A stretch of 64,000 nt of DNA from assembly GCA_036877525.1 (NCBI GenBank), contig JAZGTH010000065.1, positions 8,095,001 to 8,159,000 on the forward strand, written 5' to 3'. This document shows positions 11,611-22,867 of this stretch, piece after piece. Position 1 is the first letter of the stretch; every line of letters begins with the position of its first letter. The position numbers and the translations under genes are program-made. The DNA comes from Chromobotia macracanthus. Lineage: Eukaryota > Chordata > Actinopteri > Cypriniformes > Botiidae. The notes under the pieces were generated by a model. It did not search any database and was not told where the DNA came from. It saw nothing but the letters and a program-made list of their open reading frames with translations.

Positions 11611-11677
11611 ACAACACGTGAAATACCTTCACCCACGCCATTGGATTCCGTCATTGGGCCAGTGGGTGATCCTTACA
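11611..11677 (+). repeat. ERV-B LTR end, 5' copy
   Basis: This 67-base segment ends CCTTACA and is repeated with a few changes at 15924-15990. It is followed by a sequence starting TTGGTGACCCCGAC, as a retroviral primer site would. Confidence 0.7.
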
Positions 11678-11680
11678 ACT

Positions 11681-11698
11681 TGGTGACCCCGACATGAT
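11681..11698 (+). other. ERV-B candidate primer-binding site
   Basis: TGGTGACCCCGACATGAT begins 4 bases after the LTR end. The starting TGG is correct for a tRNA CCA end, but I could not assign the tRNA. Confidence 0.5.
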
Positions 11699-11983
11699 CG
11701 CCAGCGACTGAGTGATGTCATTCCGGTGTGATATTCCATTCCTAACTGAACATGAGGTTTGAGCTTCTACTTCTGTCTTCAGCGGTGTTGGTAAGTAGAT
11801 TTTATTTGCCTCTTAGAGAGTGTTGAGGGAAAGCACAGACACACCTCATATAGACACATTTGTAGATTGGGTCGGAATACCCACCGTTAGACCGGAGACC
11901 ATAGAAATCCGGAGGGGCTTAGGAATCTTCAAACATTATGGCTTGTCAGGGAAATAATAAGGAACAGTGTAGATAAGCAGGTA

Positions 11984-13550
11984 ATGGATTCACTTGCACT
12001 CCATATCAAACCGCTTCTCCTTAACTTACACGCAAAAGCACTAGAAATTACATGGAATAATGACCAGATTTTGTCATGGTACTGTACAGAAGGCCGTAAA
12101 CTACAAACCAAGCGTGCCTTTAAGAAAATCCCTGTAGCGATTTTTTCCTCCTTTGAAACGATCTCGCAACAATTGCAGAAACTGAGCAAGCAATAGCGAG
12201 TATCAGAGAATTAGAGAAATCCAGATCGGATGAATTATACAGAGGCGTCTACTTGGGCACAAAGCTTTTTTTATGATAAACAAACATGGGTAAGACAGGG
12301 CGATGTGTTAGAAGCACAAATCAAAACTTGAAACCAAATTAAAATTGGGCAAGCAATACACTAAAATGCTGGAGGATTGCTGTGACAGTGCAGGATTACC
12401 TGTGGCTGCTGTCAAACAGGCGGTTAAAAACCCTGTTGGCAGTAATGCGCAAAATGATAGTGATGACATTGATCTAGCAGAGGGCACTCGTGATCGCAAG
12501 ACCATTCAAGAACCTCAAAAACGTTAAAAAGAATTCCGATAAGGTGAGAGGTTTCCCCAGAGGCCATACAAAACCCACATTACCGTCCAAATCGACGCGA
12601 AGAGCCAAAACGGCGTAGCCCAATTATTACACAAATGAAATCAGGCATCATTTCCCAGAAAACTGTAAATGTTGCTGTACTTAAAACAATGACCAATGCG
12701 GATGACATGACCACAATCAGTCGCCCTCTAACTTGTGAAGAGTACTCAAAGCACAAGGAGGTTGTAGGCATGATGCCAAGGAAAGGCCAATTTCAGCCCT
12801 GCTGGGATAAGTTACAGGCGTCAGTTTACAACCTAGAGCTTAGAGATGGATGGCAAATAGCTCTTCTTACCATCCCAAATGAGCTTAATCAAAAATGCCC
12901 AATGAATTGAAATTTGAGGACATCATAATTAAGCAGGAGGATCAGGATGACAGTGCAGTTTACGAGCGACTAAGATTAGCGTTGTTAGAGTTAAGAGGAC
13001 CGACACATGCAGAGTGGAATAGGATACTGGATATTAAGCAAGCAGCGAAAGAGCCCTTTGAAATATATGCAGAGCGCCTGTGGGTTTCGTACAAAGAACA
13101 CTCAGGACTAGAGAATGCAGAAAGGAACCAGGAAGTTATTGCATTTTAAAAATAATGCAGGTCCCCACATACAGCAAGCATTAATCCATGGGGCAGAACC
13201 ACCTGAGAACACCTACCGGTCACTGGTGGATTGGGCTTCTAAAATAGAAACAAGACTGAAGCAGAATAAAACTCGTTCAGTAGCAAACACACAATGGTGG
13301 GTCGGAAGGTACTGGAGTTAAGAAGCCTGAAGATAAGTTTAAGCCTCAGCCACGCTCAGCTACAACAAAACAAAATAATCAGACAACAACAAGTGACAAG
13401 GAAATCCTTAGTAAATTAAACCAATTAATGAAGCCAAATGACTTAACCCAAAACACTGCTCAGCAAAAGGAAATGCAGGCACAAAGCGCAAAAGGTGGTT
13501 TACATGCAGACCTAACAGCCTTACTGGAAAGATACAAAGATCAACAATAG
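11984..13550 (+). pseudogene. ERV-B gag (matrix/capsid), frameshifted
   Basis: Gag is split into at least five open pieces. Piece 11984-12196 has WNNDQILSWYC. Piece 12345-12527 is an acidic linker. Piece 12635-12910 has GQFQPCWDKLQASVYNLEL. Piece 12895-13149 contains LRGPTHAEWNRILDIKQAA and EPFEIYAERLW. Piece 13115-13321 has GPHIQQALIHG. The middle and end resemble capsid, with the C-terminal domain around LELRGPT to EPFEIYAERL where the major homology region is expected. A Gln-rich tail follows to about 13550. No zinc knuckle is attached. A 9-base unit GCTGCAATA is repeated near 13566-13592, just past the end. Many frameshifts make it non-functional. Confidence 0.65.
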
Positions 13551-13619
13551 GGGTGCGTGGCCTCCGCTGCAATAGCTGCAATAGCTGCAATAGAAGCATT
13601 ATAACTAGCGGAAACCGTT

Positions 13620-15882
13620 TTGAAAGAGCCATTTTGGTATTTGCCAAACAATAGTGAGGGTACTGTAATGAGGATGGACATTATGAAAACACATGGATTT
13701 GTAATCCATTGCTTTGAAAAGCAAATTGAATTGCAAACAAAAGCAATACAAAAATGTATGCCAAGAAACAAGGCCAATATTATGTCCATCTCTAGTTCAG
13801 ATCCAAAAAAGCTTTTGGTTTGCAAACATAATGTATGTGCTAATCAGGAACATGATTGTGGCCTTAATTTTGAAGTTCGCATTTGTGGGGGAGGAGGCTC
13901 TTCCTCAAAAAAATAAAAAAACCTGAAGCAGAGGCCGCTGTTCATGAGATGGTAAAACAACTTGAGATGAGGAAAATAGTTCGACGATGCAGTTCTACCA
14001 CTAACTCTCCCTGCTTACCAGTCCCGAAACCTAATGGTAAATGGCGACTTTGCATTGATTATCAGCGTCTTAATCGAGTGTTGCCCAAAGCAACACCAAT
14101 AGTAGCAAATCCATCCACTATTTTAGCTTAAATCTCAACTACTGCTTCTTGGTTTACGGTGCTTGATTAAAAATGGATTTTGGTCTATTAAAGTCAAACG
14201 AGAGGATCAATGGAAATTGGCCTTTACTGTGAACCAAATGCAATATACATGGGAAAGAATGCCACAAGGGCTTCATAATAGTCCAGCCATTTTCCACAGA
14301 GCGGTCGCAGATGTGCTTGTGCACCACCTGACCAGTCCCTAGTAAGGGTCCTATGTAGATGACATACTAATAGCCACCGAAGGGTCATTCGAAGAACACT
14401 TGGAACTGGTTGATAAGGTATTGCAAACACCAGTAAGGCAGGGTTTAAATTGAACAAAGAAAAAGCCCAAATTGCTCAACATGAAGTGCAATATTTAGGG
14501 TACACACTCACTCCAAGTCATCGGGCGCTAACGGAAGATAGGAAAAAATGCATCGTAGAATTACCCCGTCCCATTATATGCCCTCTTAAAAGGTAAAACT
14601 AAACCAACAGATGTCCTTGGTTGGACTCATGAGCATGAGCAAGCCTTTTCAAATTTGAAACAACGCCTGTGCTCTGCACCCCCCTGGGCTTACCCAATCC
14701 TGTCAAACCGTTCCATCTTCAGGTTGATGTTTATGAGAATACACTAAGCGGAGTATTAGCACAAGAACATGGAGGAAAATTGCGTCCTATTGCATATTAC
14801 AGCCGTAAAAAATCTCCAGTCGAACAGGGATTCGATCCGTGCACACAGCAGGTGCTGGCAGTACACTGGATGTTAGTCACAACTGAGCCCATTGTGGGTT
14901 TTCAGTCAGTGATTGTACATACAGTACACACACCAGTACAAATGTTGTTACAAGGCAGAATTAAAGGGGTTTCGTCTCAAATATTAGCCAGATGGTTAGC
15001 AGATATACAAATCGTGTGATATCACAACCGCAAACACACAAATTCTGCCACACATACTTGGAGATGCAGATGGCCCCCCATACGTGTTCACCTGAGCAAG
15101 AGGCATCCAGCCCTGTCTGTGATCATGAAATTCCAGGCTAAACACAAGTATACATTGATGGTTCCCAGTTTAAACAAAATTATCATTTTTATACTGTGTG
15201 TGCAATATGGGTACCTTATCTCTCGGAGCCAGATATGAAACGGCAAATATTATTCAAACCATCTCCAAATATGTCTGCGCAAGAAGCTCATTGCATTGCT
15301 AAAGGCCATAAAAGCACATCCTGAGCCAGTATGTGTGTATACGGACAGCTGTTACACATTTGGAGTTGTACATGACTTCATGGCACAATGGCAATTACGA
15401 AAATTCCTTACGTCTGCTGGAACCCCTGTGAAACATTTCAATACAATAAGTGCAATTTGGAATGCTATGACGACGCGACAATGTTCTATCTCTGTTCTTA
15501 AAGTGCGTGCACACATTAACAAAAACCCTGATGTGCATGAGCAAAATAATAACATTGTTGACCAACTAGCTAAATTAGCAGCTATAAGAGGTGATGTTTG
15601 GCAGGAACAACTATCTATAGGGATGAGCACAATCCAAGTGACACCAATTGACCTCAAGCAATATCAGCAAGATTTGTGGGTTTCTGAAGGAGAATTAGCA
15701 CCACAATTAAAACAAGACCAGCTGATTAATGTAGTTGAAGGCATTGTATTAAGAGATGGCAAATATGTAGTCCCTGAACCCCTCCAGAAACCAATAATCA
15801 AATTGTATCATGATTATGCACATGTATCTGCTGCTAAAACATTACAGCTAATATAAAGACAATTCTGGTGGTTAAGAATCAA
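13620..15882 (+). pseudogene. ERV-B pol: RT, RNase H, start of integrase
   Basis: The RT N-terminus lies in 13883-14131 (LCIDYQRLNRVLPKATP). Fingers and palm continue in broken frames to about 14560, including SYVDDILIATE-like sequence at about 14350 preceded by a stop. The tether and RNase H start are in 14669-15019 (KLRPIAYYSRKKSPVEQGFD). RNase H continues at 15296-15856 with VCVYTDSCYTFGVVHD, VRAHINKNPD and NNIVDQLAKLAA. The frame ends at the first part of the integrase zinc domain (HDYAHVSAAKTL, then a stop and QFWW). At least six frameshifts or stops are present. It is related to ERV-E pol, with the same tether block. Confidence 0.8.
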
Positions 15883-15923
15883 TTGTTAAAATAAAATAAC
15901 TTTTGTAGAAGCATCAAGGAAAG

Positions 15924-15990
15924 ACAACACGTGAGATACCTTCACCCACGCCATTGGATTCCGTCGTTGGGCCAGTGGGTGGTCCTTACA
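15924..15990 (+). repeat. ERV-B LTR end, 3' copy
   Basis: Second copy of the 67-base segment. It is followed at 15991 directly by ERV-A-type nucleocapsid coding sequence, which supports it being the right edge of the ERV-B insertion. Confidence 0.6.
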
Positions 15991-16217
15991 CTGAACAACA
16001 GAAAAACACCATGCAACGTCAGCATTCGCGCCCGAATCAGCGAAAATTCAACAGAAAGGGCGACAATGACATTAGATGGTTTTCCTACTGCAGGGCCTGT
16101 AAGAAGAAAAGACATCATTCAAGAGACTGTGATCGGTGCTCTGTGTGTGGAAAAAGTGGCCATTGGGTGAAGGACTGCAGTATCCAAGGTGTTAATCCGA
16201 GGAGGGGGGCAGACTGA
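15991..16217 (+). pseudogene. ERV-A nucleocapsid, two zinc knuckles
   Basis: An open frame ending at 16217 holds two CX2CX4HX4C motifs side by side: CRACKKKRHHSRDC and CSVCGKSGHWVKDC (16089-16178), after a basic Arg/Gln-rich stretch. This is the RNA-binding end of Gag. The frame ends at TGA after NPRRGAD. It is placed in ERV-A because it lies just outside the ERV-B LTR end and is followed by RT on the same strand; assignment to ERV-B is the alternative. Confidence 0.75.
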
Positions 16218-16218
16218 C

Positions 16219-17077
16219 TAGGAGGAGATGGAGAGCAGAGGGAGGTGGAGGTTCCGGGCGAGTGGTCAACTCCAAGCGATAAGGGATGTGTTTGTGTGTG
16301 TAGTTACCACATGCACTGATGTTGCTCTCTGCAATGAAGAACTTTCTTGCTCTTTTGTCTCTGTGTGATAATTCAGTAGAATTGAATTATGCTGTACAAG
16401 TTTGATTGTTCTAAAGCATTGCCAAGATATATTCTCATAGTTGGTTTGTATTTCATTCCTGGTTGATATGGTGCATCAAGATCCACGTTACGACCCGTTG
16501 ACTTGCCATACAAACCCCAGTTGACCAATGAAAGATCTGTGTCAGCTACTGGGCATCACATCGCTAATGGTTCCCCTGAGCTGTGAAACGGGGAGGGCAA
16601 AAATTGGGCCGAAGACATGTGTGCAAGCACTAGCAAAAGTGAATCCATGTGGAACTAAATTTATGATGCCTAAACACCTGCATTGCATGTCACACGTCGT
16701 ACGTAGTAGGTTTGAGAAATATTGGTTTTCTAAGGACATGCCAGAAACCATAAGCGCCAAGTGGTTATACTGGTCAGTGCACTCAGCATAAATTTCTGAA
16801 GGACAGTCTGTGTTTTTTGATGTACAAAACTCTGCCTCACTTTTCATTAGCTATTGATGTTAAGGAATAAGCAGAGCTGGGCCCATTTGTAAAATCCTGC
16901 TGTGAAGTCTCTGACTGGACATGTGTCTGCATATCTTTTAGTCCATCATTGAAAGTTTATTGATGCCATTGAGACTAGAGTTCATGTTAAACGAGATTGA
17001 TGAAATGAAGTGATGTTGTTCCTCTGATGACTGTTTTCATGGCATAAGAAACATCCTGCTCTTTCTAGTGTTCCTAA
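16219..17077 (+). other. Degraded gag-pol junction of ERV-A, no protease seen
   Basis: A protease would be expected here, but no Asp-Ser/Thr-Gly motif was found. An 87-codon open frame at 16528-16791 contains GITSLMVPLSCETGRAKIG and is unassigned. The rest is featureless. Confidence 0.35.
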
Positions 17078-17275
17078 TTGTCTTTGGGCAAAGCACAAAT
17101 GTGGGTCATTAAAAATTGTGAAGCTGTTGAATTAACTCCAAAATCAGATTATAGGCCATGTAGGCCTCAGTATCCACTTAAAAAGGAGGTTTTGGAAGGT
17201 ATAAGGCCTGTGTTTGAATCTCTCTTGAAGGAAGGAGTTATTGTTTACTGTCGTGACTCGGTAGTGCGTATAAAC
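17078..17275 (+). pseudogene. ERV-A reverse transcriptase, N-terminal piece
   Basis: The open frame contains YRPCRPQYPLKKEVLEGIRP and LLKEGVIV, the start of a gammaretrovirus-like RT fingers domain, where template-primer contacts begin. It breaks off after CRDSVVR, where LINE sequence starts. The matching downstream half resumes at about 20059, so one RT gene was split by the LINE. Confidence 0.75.
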
Positions 17276-20058
17276 ATCAGCTTTCGCCCGGCGACCACCG
17301 AGAAGCTACGAGGCCTCCGCCCGCTGCTGAAGCCGAACCCTGAGACCGCGGCCCTCGTCCACTACCCGCACAAGCCGCCGGCGCCGGCGCTGTGAGAGGG
17401 GACAGAAACGTGGCAAGCGCGGGGGTGTTCGAGCTAGGCTAAGGGCTAACCCCACCAGACCAGCGATCCCATCATTAACGCTCGCAAACGTTCGCTCATT
17501 GGTAAATAAACTGGACTCAATTCAACTCAGTCGGTCTACACAGCATGAGTCAAGGGATTGTTGTGTGTTTGTTTTCACTGAAACATGGCTAAACGACAAC
17601 ATCCCGGACTCCGCCATTCAGCTGCACGGACTAACCTGCTACCGAGCGGACAGGGATTCATTACTGTCTGGTAAGACTCGCTGTAAGATGATGCTACCTC
17701 AGTACTGCAGGACTGCTTTCAGACTACAGACTGGAGCATGTTTAAAGAGGCAGCCACCTACAACAACAGCACCGACCTGCATGAGTACACTGAAACAGTG
17801 AGTGCATATATCAAGAAGTGCATTGATGATGTGACAGTAACAAAGACCATCACCACACGTGCCAACCAGAAGCCGTGGATGACGGCAAAGGTTCGTGGGC
17901 TGCTAAAGACCAGAGATCAGGAGATAAAGCAGCCCTAAAAACAACAAGAGCCAGCCTGTCCTGTGGCATCAAGAATGCAAAACGGTCATATGCACAAAAA
18001 AAATCAATAACCACTTCACAGACAGCAGAGACTCACGGAGCCTGTGGCGAGGCATTCAGACCATCACTGACTACAAGCCCCTGCCACAGGCCTGTGATGA
18101 CAACACATCCCTTCCAGACGCACTTAACCAGTTTTATTCACGGTTTGAAATGCAGAATGACACACCTGCACAAAAACTGCCCACACCTCCCACCGACCAG
18201 GCGCTCTGTCTGTCTCCAGCCGTAGTGAGGAAGACCCTGTCTAGGATTAACCCACGCAAGGCTACGGGTCCTGACAACATACCTGGCCGTGTACTGAGAG
18301 ACTGTGCTGCACAGCTGACAGATGTCCTAACAGATATCTTCATCTCGCTGAGCCAGGCAGTCGTCCCCACGTGTCTCAAGTCCACAACCATCATACCGGT
18401 ACCTAAGAAATCACCTGTGTCCTGTCTGAATGACTATTGTCCCATAGCACTGACTCCAATCATGATGAAGTGCTTTGAGAGATTAGTCATGAATCACATA
18501 AAAACCAGCCTCCCCAACACACTCGACCTGCTCCAGTTTGCATACCGTCCAAACCGCTCTACGGATGAAGCAATTTCCTCCACCCTCCACCTGGCTCTTA
18601 CCCACTTAGACCAGAAGAACTTAAGTCAATGAACAGCATTCTTACATCAGCTCAGCATTCAACACAATAATCCCACAACAGCTCATTAATAAATTACACC
18701 TGATGGGCCTTAACAACTCTGTCTGTAACTGGATTCTGGACTTTTGAACTGAAAGACCCCAGTCAGTCCGTGTCGGCCACAACACCTCAAGCACTACCAC
18801 CCTGAGCACAGGTGCCCCACAAGGCTGTGTGCTCAGCCTGCTGCTCTTCACACTGCTGACCCACGATTCAAGTTCGCTGATGACAACGGTGGTAGGTCTC
18901 ATCAGCAACAACGATGAAACGCACTACAGAGAGGAAGTGGCACAGCTAGCGGCATGGTGTGGCGCGAACAACCTGTCCCTCAATGTGGAGAAGACAAAGG
19001 AGGTTGTGATGGACCTCAGGAGAAACTCCACTGACCACCCCCCACTGACCACCCCCCACTGACCATCGACAGCTTGACTGTGGAGAGAGTCAGCAGCACT
19101 AAATTCCTGGGGGTGCACATCACAGAGGATCTCACCTGGACCACCAACACCACGTCACTCTCCAAAAAGGCACAACAGCGCCTACACTTTCTCCGCCGGC
19201 TGAAAAGAGCAAGTCTCCCTCCACCAATCCTCACCATGTTCTACAGGGGAACCATTGAGAGTGTGCTGACCAGCTGCATCACTGTCTGGTATGGGAACTG
19301 CAGCGCCGCAGACCGCAAAACCCTCCAGCGGACAGTGAACACAGCTGCAAAGATCATCGGTGTCCCTCTCCCCTCCATCCTGGACATTTTCCTTTCACGA
19401 TGCTCCAACAAAGCCACCAGCATCGTAAAGGACCCCACCCATCCCTCACACAGTCTCTTCCAGCTCCTGCCGTCAGGAAAACGGTACCGGAGCATCAGAG
19501 CCCGCACTGCCAAACTGCTTTTTCCCCCAGGCTGTGAGAGCCCTGAACTCAAGCACGGCCCCCCTCTGAAAAACCTCATACCTCTTAAATATATATATTT
19601 TTTATTTCTCCCTTGTGCAATTCTGAGTGTGCTACACACAGGTGAGTAGGCCGCACAGACCACCTGTAGTAACACACTCTCCTCTATGTGCACTAGACAC
19701 TTTTTACAACCGAGGGTACATAATCCCACAAAAAGACTCATGTATGTTTACAAGCCCATGCACTACAGATCATCTTGTACTGTTCTCCAGCCAGGAACAG
19801 TGCTTGACTTTCTTTTTCCTCATGCAATATTTATGTGGAACATTTGTATAGTTTGTATTTAATAGTTTATGTATAGGCAACTTTATATATAGTATATTTA
19901 TAATCTAATTCTGTTAGTATTTGTGTTTAGATTTATACTGTTTCACATCATTGTTGTATGTCTGTATTTATGTAGCACCGTGGTCCTGTGAGGCACGACA
20001 TTTCGTTCCACTGTATGTCCCCACATACAGCGGAATGACAAATCTCAACTTGACTTGA
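17276..20058 (+). mobile_element. L2/CR1-group LINE inserted in ERV-A RT
   Basis: The GC-rich 5' part (17280-17400) is followed by endonuclease scraps (FVFTETWLNDNIPD, about 17570-17610) with most of the endonuclease deleted. The RT domain follows. The 3' end carries a 3' UTR with CGACATTTCGTTCCACTGTA and a tandem tail CTTGACTTGACTTGA (20048-20063). The element sits between two halves of a retroviral RT. I saw no clear target duplication. Clade placement by motif style is L2/CR1-like and provisional. Confidence 0.8.
17738..19560 (+). pseudogene. LINE ORF2: reverse transcriptase and C-terminus
   Basis: RT fingers/palm are at 18150-18632 (RKATGPDNIPGRVLRDCAAQ, then LNDYCPIALTPIMMKCFERL and LLQFAYRPNRS). 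A frameshifted piece at 18640-18900 has TGAPQGCVLS, and FADDTTVVG gives the catalytic FADD box. The thumb is at 18829-19062 (NLSLNVEKTKEVVMDLRR). The C-terminal tail is at 19074-19649 (TKFLGVHITEDLTW, YGNCSAADRKTLQRTVNTA, LLPSGKRYRSIRART). Upstream, 17738-18140 carries the linker after the endonuclease. At least four frameshifts make it inactive. Confidence 0.82.
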
Positions 20059-20590
20059 CTTGAGGTCAACCCACAGAGTGGAGATTTGTGCAGGATTTGC
20101 AGGCTCTAAATCAAGCAATGCAGCCCAGGGCTACAAACATGCCGAACCCTCACACTATACTCACACAAATACCTGAAAGTGCTTGTTGGTTTTCAGTAGT
20201 CGACTTAGCAAATGCTTTTCAGTGTGTCTGTACAAAGATAGCCAGTTCTGGTTTGCTTTTAATTTCGATGGAAAACCACATTTACCAGGCTTTGTCAAGG
20301 TTATGTAGAGAGCCCTACCATTTACAATGAAGCACTGAGGCGAAGAATTGAATCATTTTGTTGCCAGGTACTACTCTGACCCAATATGTTGACGATTTAA
20401 TCGTCTTTGACCTGTGGCATATTTCTCTTCAAAGCTAGACCCAGTGACGGCAGGGCTACCTCTCTGTCTGAGAGTTGTAGCAGCAGCTGAGAAAGCATTG
20501 TTGGCCTCGAGGGAGTATGTGGGGTATAGTGATTTAGTCCTTATGGTCCCTCATGCTGTCAGTATGATCCTGCTTAAGCAGAAAACATCT
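20059..20590 (+). pseudogene. ERV-A reverse transcriptase (second half) and tether
   Basis: From the LINE boundary the sequence reads TEWRFVQDLQALN, then WFSVVDLANAF (palm, first catalytic Asp). A frameshift follows, then TQYVDDLIVFD with the YVDD active-site box at 20385-20396. The tether follows at 20414-20590 (LDPVTAGLPLCLRVVAAAE, YSDLVLMVPHAVSMILL). The motifs and YVDD fit gamma/epsilon-type retroviral RT. RNase H proper is not seen and was probably deleted. Confidence 0.82.
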
Positions 20591-20639
20591 CCGCTCATCT
20601 CAGAATGTCTTCTGTATTGTCTGATGTCTGTGTGCAGGT

Positions 20640-20875
20640 TAAAGCAGCCCAGGCCAGAGCAGCAGATGTGCCATTGCATGATCTAAAACCTGGAGATTGT
20701 CGTCTCCTTAACTGTCGTTAAGGATTTACGACGAAAGCATTGGAGGTCAAAGCGATGGCTGGGGCCCTATCAAGTTCTGCTTGACACACACAGAGCAGTC
20801 AAAGTGCTCCGAGCGAACCACCTGGATACATGCTAGTCATTGTAGAAGAGTTCCGGAGCCATCTGAGAAAAAGAG
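20640..20875 (+). pseudogene. ERV-A integrase C-terminal domain
   Basis: Readable blocks are HDLKPGD, then KRWLGPYQVLL and RAVKVLRANHL, which match the GPY/F-type SH3-like DNA-binding end of a retroviral integrase. The zinc and catalytic core domains that should precede it are missing between 20590 and 20640, a deletion of most of integrase. Confidence 0.7.
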
Positions 20876-21417
20876 AGGGAGGACATGATTAATGTTGATG
20901 ACCTTCAAAGAGTTTGCAGAGAAATTCAAACCTTATCACACCAGCCACACCCCGTGGCGGCAACCACCTGCAGATAGAATAAGAGGGACACTGTATTTTC
21001 CATCGAGAGACCAACAAACTGAGAGAACAGGTTTATCAATTAGTGAGTTGTGGCTACAAATCCACACCTAGAGAACAAAGACCTGATGTGCTTTATGGAT
21101 CACCTTTACAGCTGCTGTCATGTGGCGATGCTGTGTTGGCTGTTGGATTTACATCGACTCAACGTGATGTGTGGGCTAGACCAAGTTGGACTAACTGTGT
21201 GCACCCAATTTTTATATTGGCCTTCAATTAATCTACAAATGGGGACTTTGAAATTTGATCCACATAACTGTCACACACATTTTAAACCAGGTTCTAGACT
21301 GAGACCATGATAGTGGGTGATTTTTAATTATCGCACTGAGGGGTATGAACCGAATTAGATCAACTTAAGCATAAGTATCTACACTCGTTTATCACTGAAC
21401 AAACAAAGACTGTTAAT
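20876..21417 (+). other. ERV-A pol-env junction, unassigned frames
   Basis: It starts with a MINVDDLQRVCREIQ frame and continues with an 86-codon open frame (21050-21310) containing CGLDQVGLTVCTQ. Neither was recognised. A spliced accessory or env leader could lie here, but nothing supports a specific call. Confidence 0.35.
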
Positions 21418-22107
21418 GAAGATGGATCGAGATCAAACGGTGCCTGTCCTTTTCCGATGAGGAGTGTTTAAAATCACATGCTTTCTGACTGTACTGTTCG
21501 TTGTCATCATTATTATGATACTACTGAGCACAAAGCCCCTGGACAAACCAAGCATGAATTCCACGGATGTGTTTGCAGTCAATCACAGCCTGACAAGATC
21601 AATCTCATTGACTCAGAGTTCTAATAACCCATTGAAAGTGACTGTAAGGAGAGGCAAGAAGATCAGCTTTATCTGTGACCCGATCACCGTGATAATGGGA
21701 AGAGGACAAAACACTACCTATGTGAGAAACCACTGGGGAGAAGATTTGTATTTTTGCAAACATCCATGCGGATGGTCCAGCGTGAAAGCATATACTACGG
21801 CCACCAGCTATGGTAATGACAAACGTTTTGAGGTATCAGTGTTCAAAGTGTCATATCGGCCTGAATCTGAGGTGTTACCGATTGAAACCAAACATGCTGA
21901 AAGTGACATTGTGTAACCTGACTAAAGTGGATGAGGGAACTTACTACTGTGGATGGAACACCAAAGGTAAAGCTAGCTATCAGACTGTTTCAGTGAATGT
22001 AATCGATGAAGAACCAAACACAATAAGACTTTGTAACCAGATTGACTTCCCATAAGGAGGGAGGCGTGGTCGATGGACTGTGTTCAGAGTGAAAATCCTG
22101 TGAAAAG
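21418..22107 (+). pseudogene. ERV-A env N-terminal part: membrane leader plus Ig-like domain
   Basis: ATG at 21418 opens MKMDRDQTVPVLFR. After one frameshift, 21464-21916 encodes a hydrophobic segment (TCFLTVLFVVIIIMILL) and then an immunoglobulin V-like region. Signs of that fold are VRRGKKISFICDP (first Cys), RFEVSVFKV, and NLTKVDEGTYYCGW with the classic D-x-G-x-Y-x-C ending, which is in the next frame. Two extra cysteines (FCKHPC) lie between, as in CD300/pIgR-type domains. It follows pol on the same strand and leads into env sequence at 25811, with ERV-D between, so it sits in the env position. Frameshifts and a stop at about 22053 break it. A captured host Ig receptor fragment is the alternative. 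Confidence 0.6.
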
Positions 22108-22867
22108 TGTAGCATCTGGTCTGACCAAAGGTTACAGTTGGATCATAAAATACCAGAAGAATAGGACTCCAAGTGGGGGGCTGAGATCGATTATTGCCCA
22201 ACGGCACCAGGAAGTCTGTAATCCCACCTACCACCCATGGTTTTATGGCCAACCAGTACACCTCTGGCCTTTTGTTCTCCTCTTACCCCTGACAGAGGAA
22301 TGCCCAAAAGGTGGGAAGATAGCTCTGGATACCCGGATTCTTGCTTCAGCACACCTGAGATTCAATGCAAGTATCCGATTTGCTGCGTTTTAAGTTTTAC
22401 CCCTTTTAAGGCGATTTAATTGATGGTTTCATGCAGAAGTGGTTAGCCGATTTAATCCTGCCATTCTTTACTCTTCCTCTTCCCCCCACTGTTTATGTTT
22501 TATGTATTCGTTTGTTTAGTGTATGTTTTTGTTTAGCGTAGTCAATAAACCCTGTTTTTTTCAGAGAATTGTTTGTGTTTATTGCTCACATATTAACGTC
22601 ACTTAAACTGCCTTGATTTCATTACCTGCTCTGAAGTAGTACTGTATTACAGTAAGAAGGTTATTTTTTCAAGGCCAGAAAAGTAACATTTCTTAGAGTT
22701 GATGCGCGATCCGCTGAATACCCGGTGGATGAGTAATTCAGTCTGTCGCGAAAATTAACTACTACATCAGGTAAAAATCTATAAAACACATACGACATTA
22801 TTATAACATTAAATCGTGTGTGATTTTTCCCTTTGGGTTAATCATCTAGTGTTACAAATACACTACA
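22108..22867 (+). repeat. ERV-D 5' LTR
   Basis: 760 bases begin TGTAG and end CTACA (5-base inverted ends). The first 220 bases recur at 8072-8291 and the remaining 537 recur at 25286-25810. AATAAA in GTCAATAAACCCTG (about 22546) is the likely polyadenylation signal. A related but older fragment is at 3590-3880. Confidence 0.85.

Larger units (their letters stand above)
10945..15990 (+). mobile_element. ERV-B: defective endogenous retrovirus inside ERV-A
   Basis: A 67-base sequence (ACAACACGTGA...CCTTACA) is repeated directly at 11611-11677 and 15924-15990 and is read as the LTR end. After the first copy come a primer-site-like TGGTGACCCC, a leader with a splice donor (11791), gag pieces (11.98-13.55 kb) and pol pieces (13.6-15.88 kb). 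Pol stops within the integrase zinc domain. There is no integrase core or env, and only the end of the 3' LTR survives. Where the 5' LTR begins is uncertain; TGTAAG at 11466 or a point near 10945 are both possible. Confidence 0.65.

Noticed and set aside
13541..13825. Minus-strand 94-codon frame with AAIAAIAA repeats
   Set aside because: It is antisense to ERV-B pol and reflects the 9-base tandem repeat.
16528..16847. Overlapping 87- and 101-codon frames on opposite strands
   Set aside because: No motif in either; they lie in a decayed gag-pol junction and are probably chance.
21464..22055. Independent host CD300/pIgR-like gene
   Set aside because: No secretory signal of the usual type, no exon boundaries, and a position between pol and env on the same strand; env is the simpler reading, though the host option stays open.
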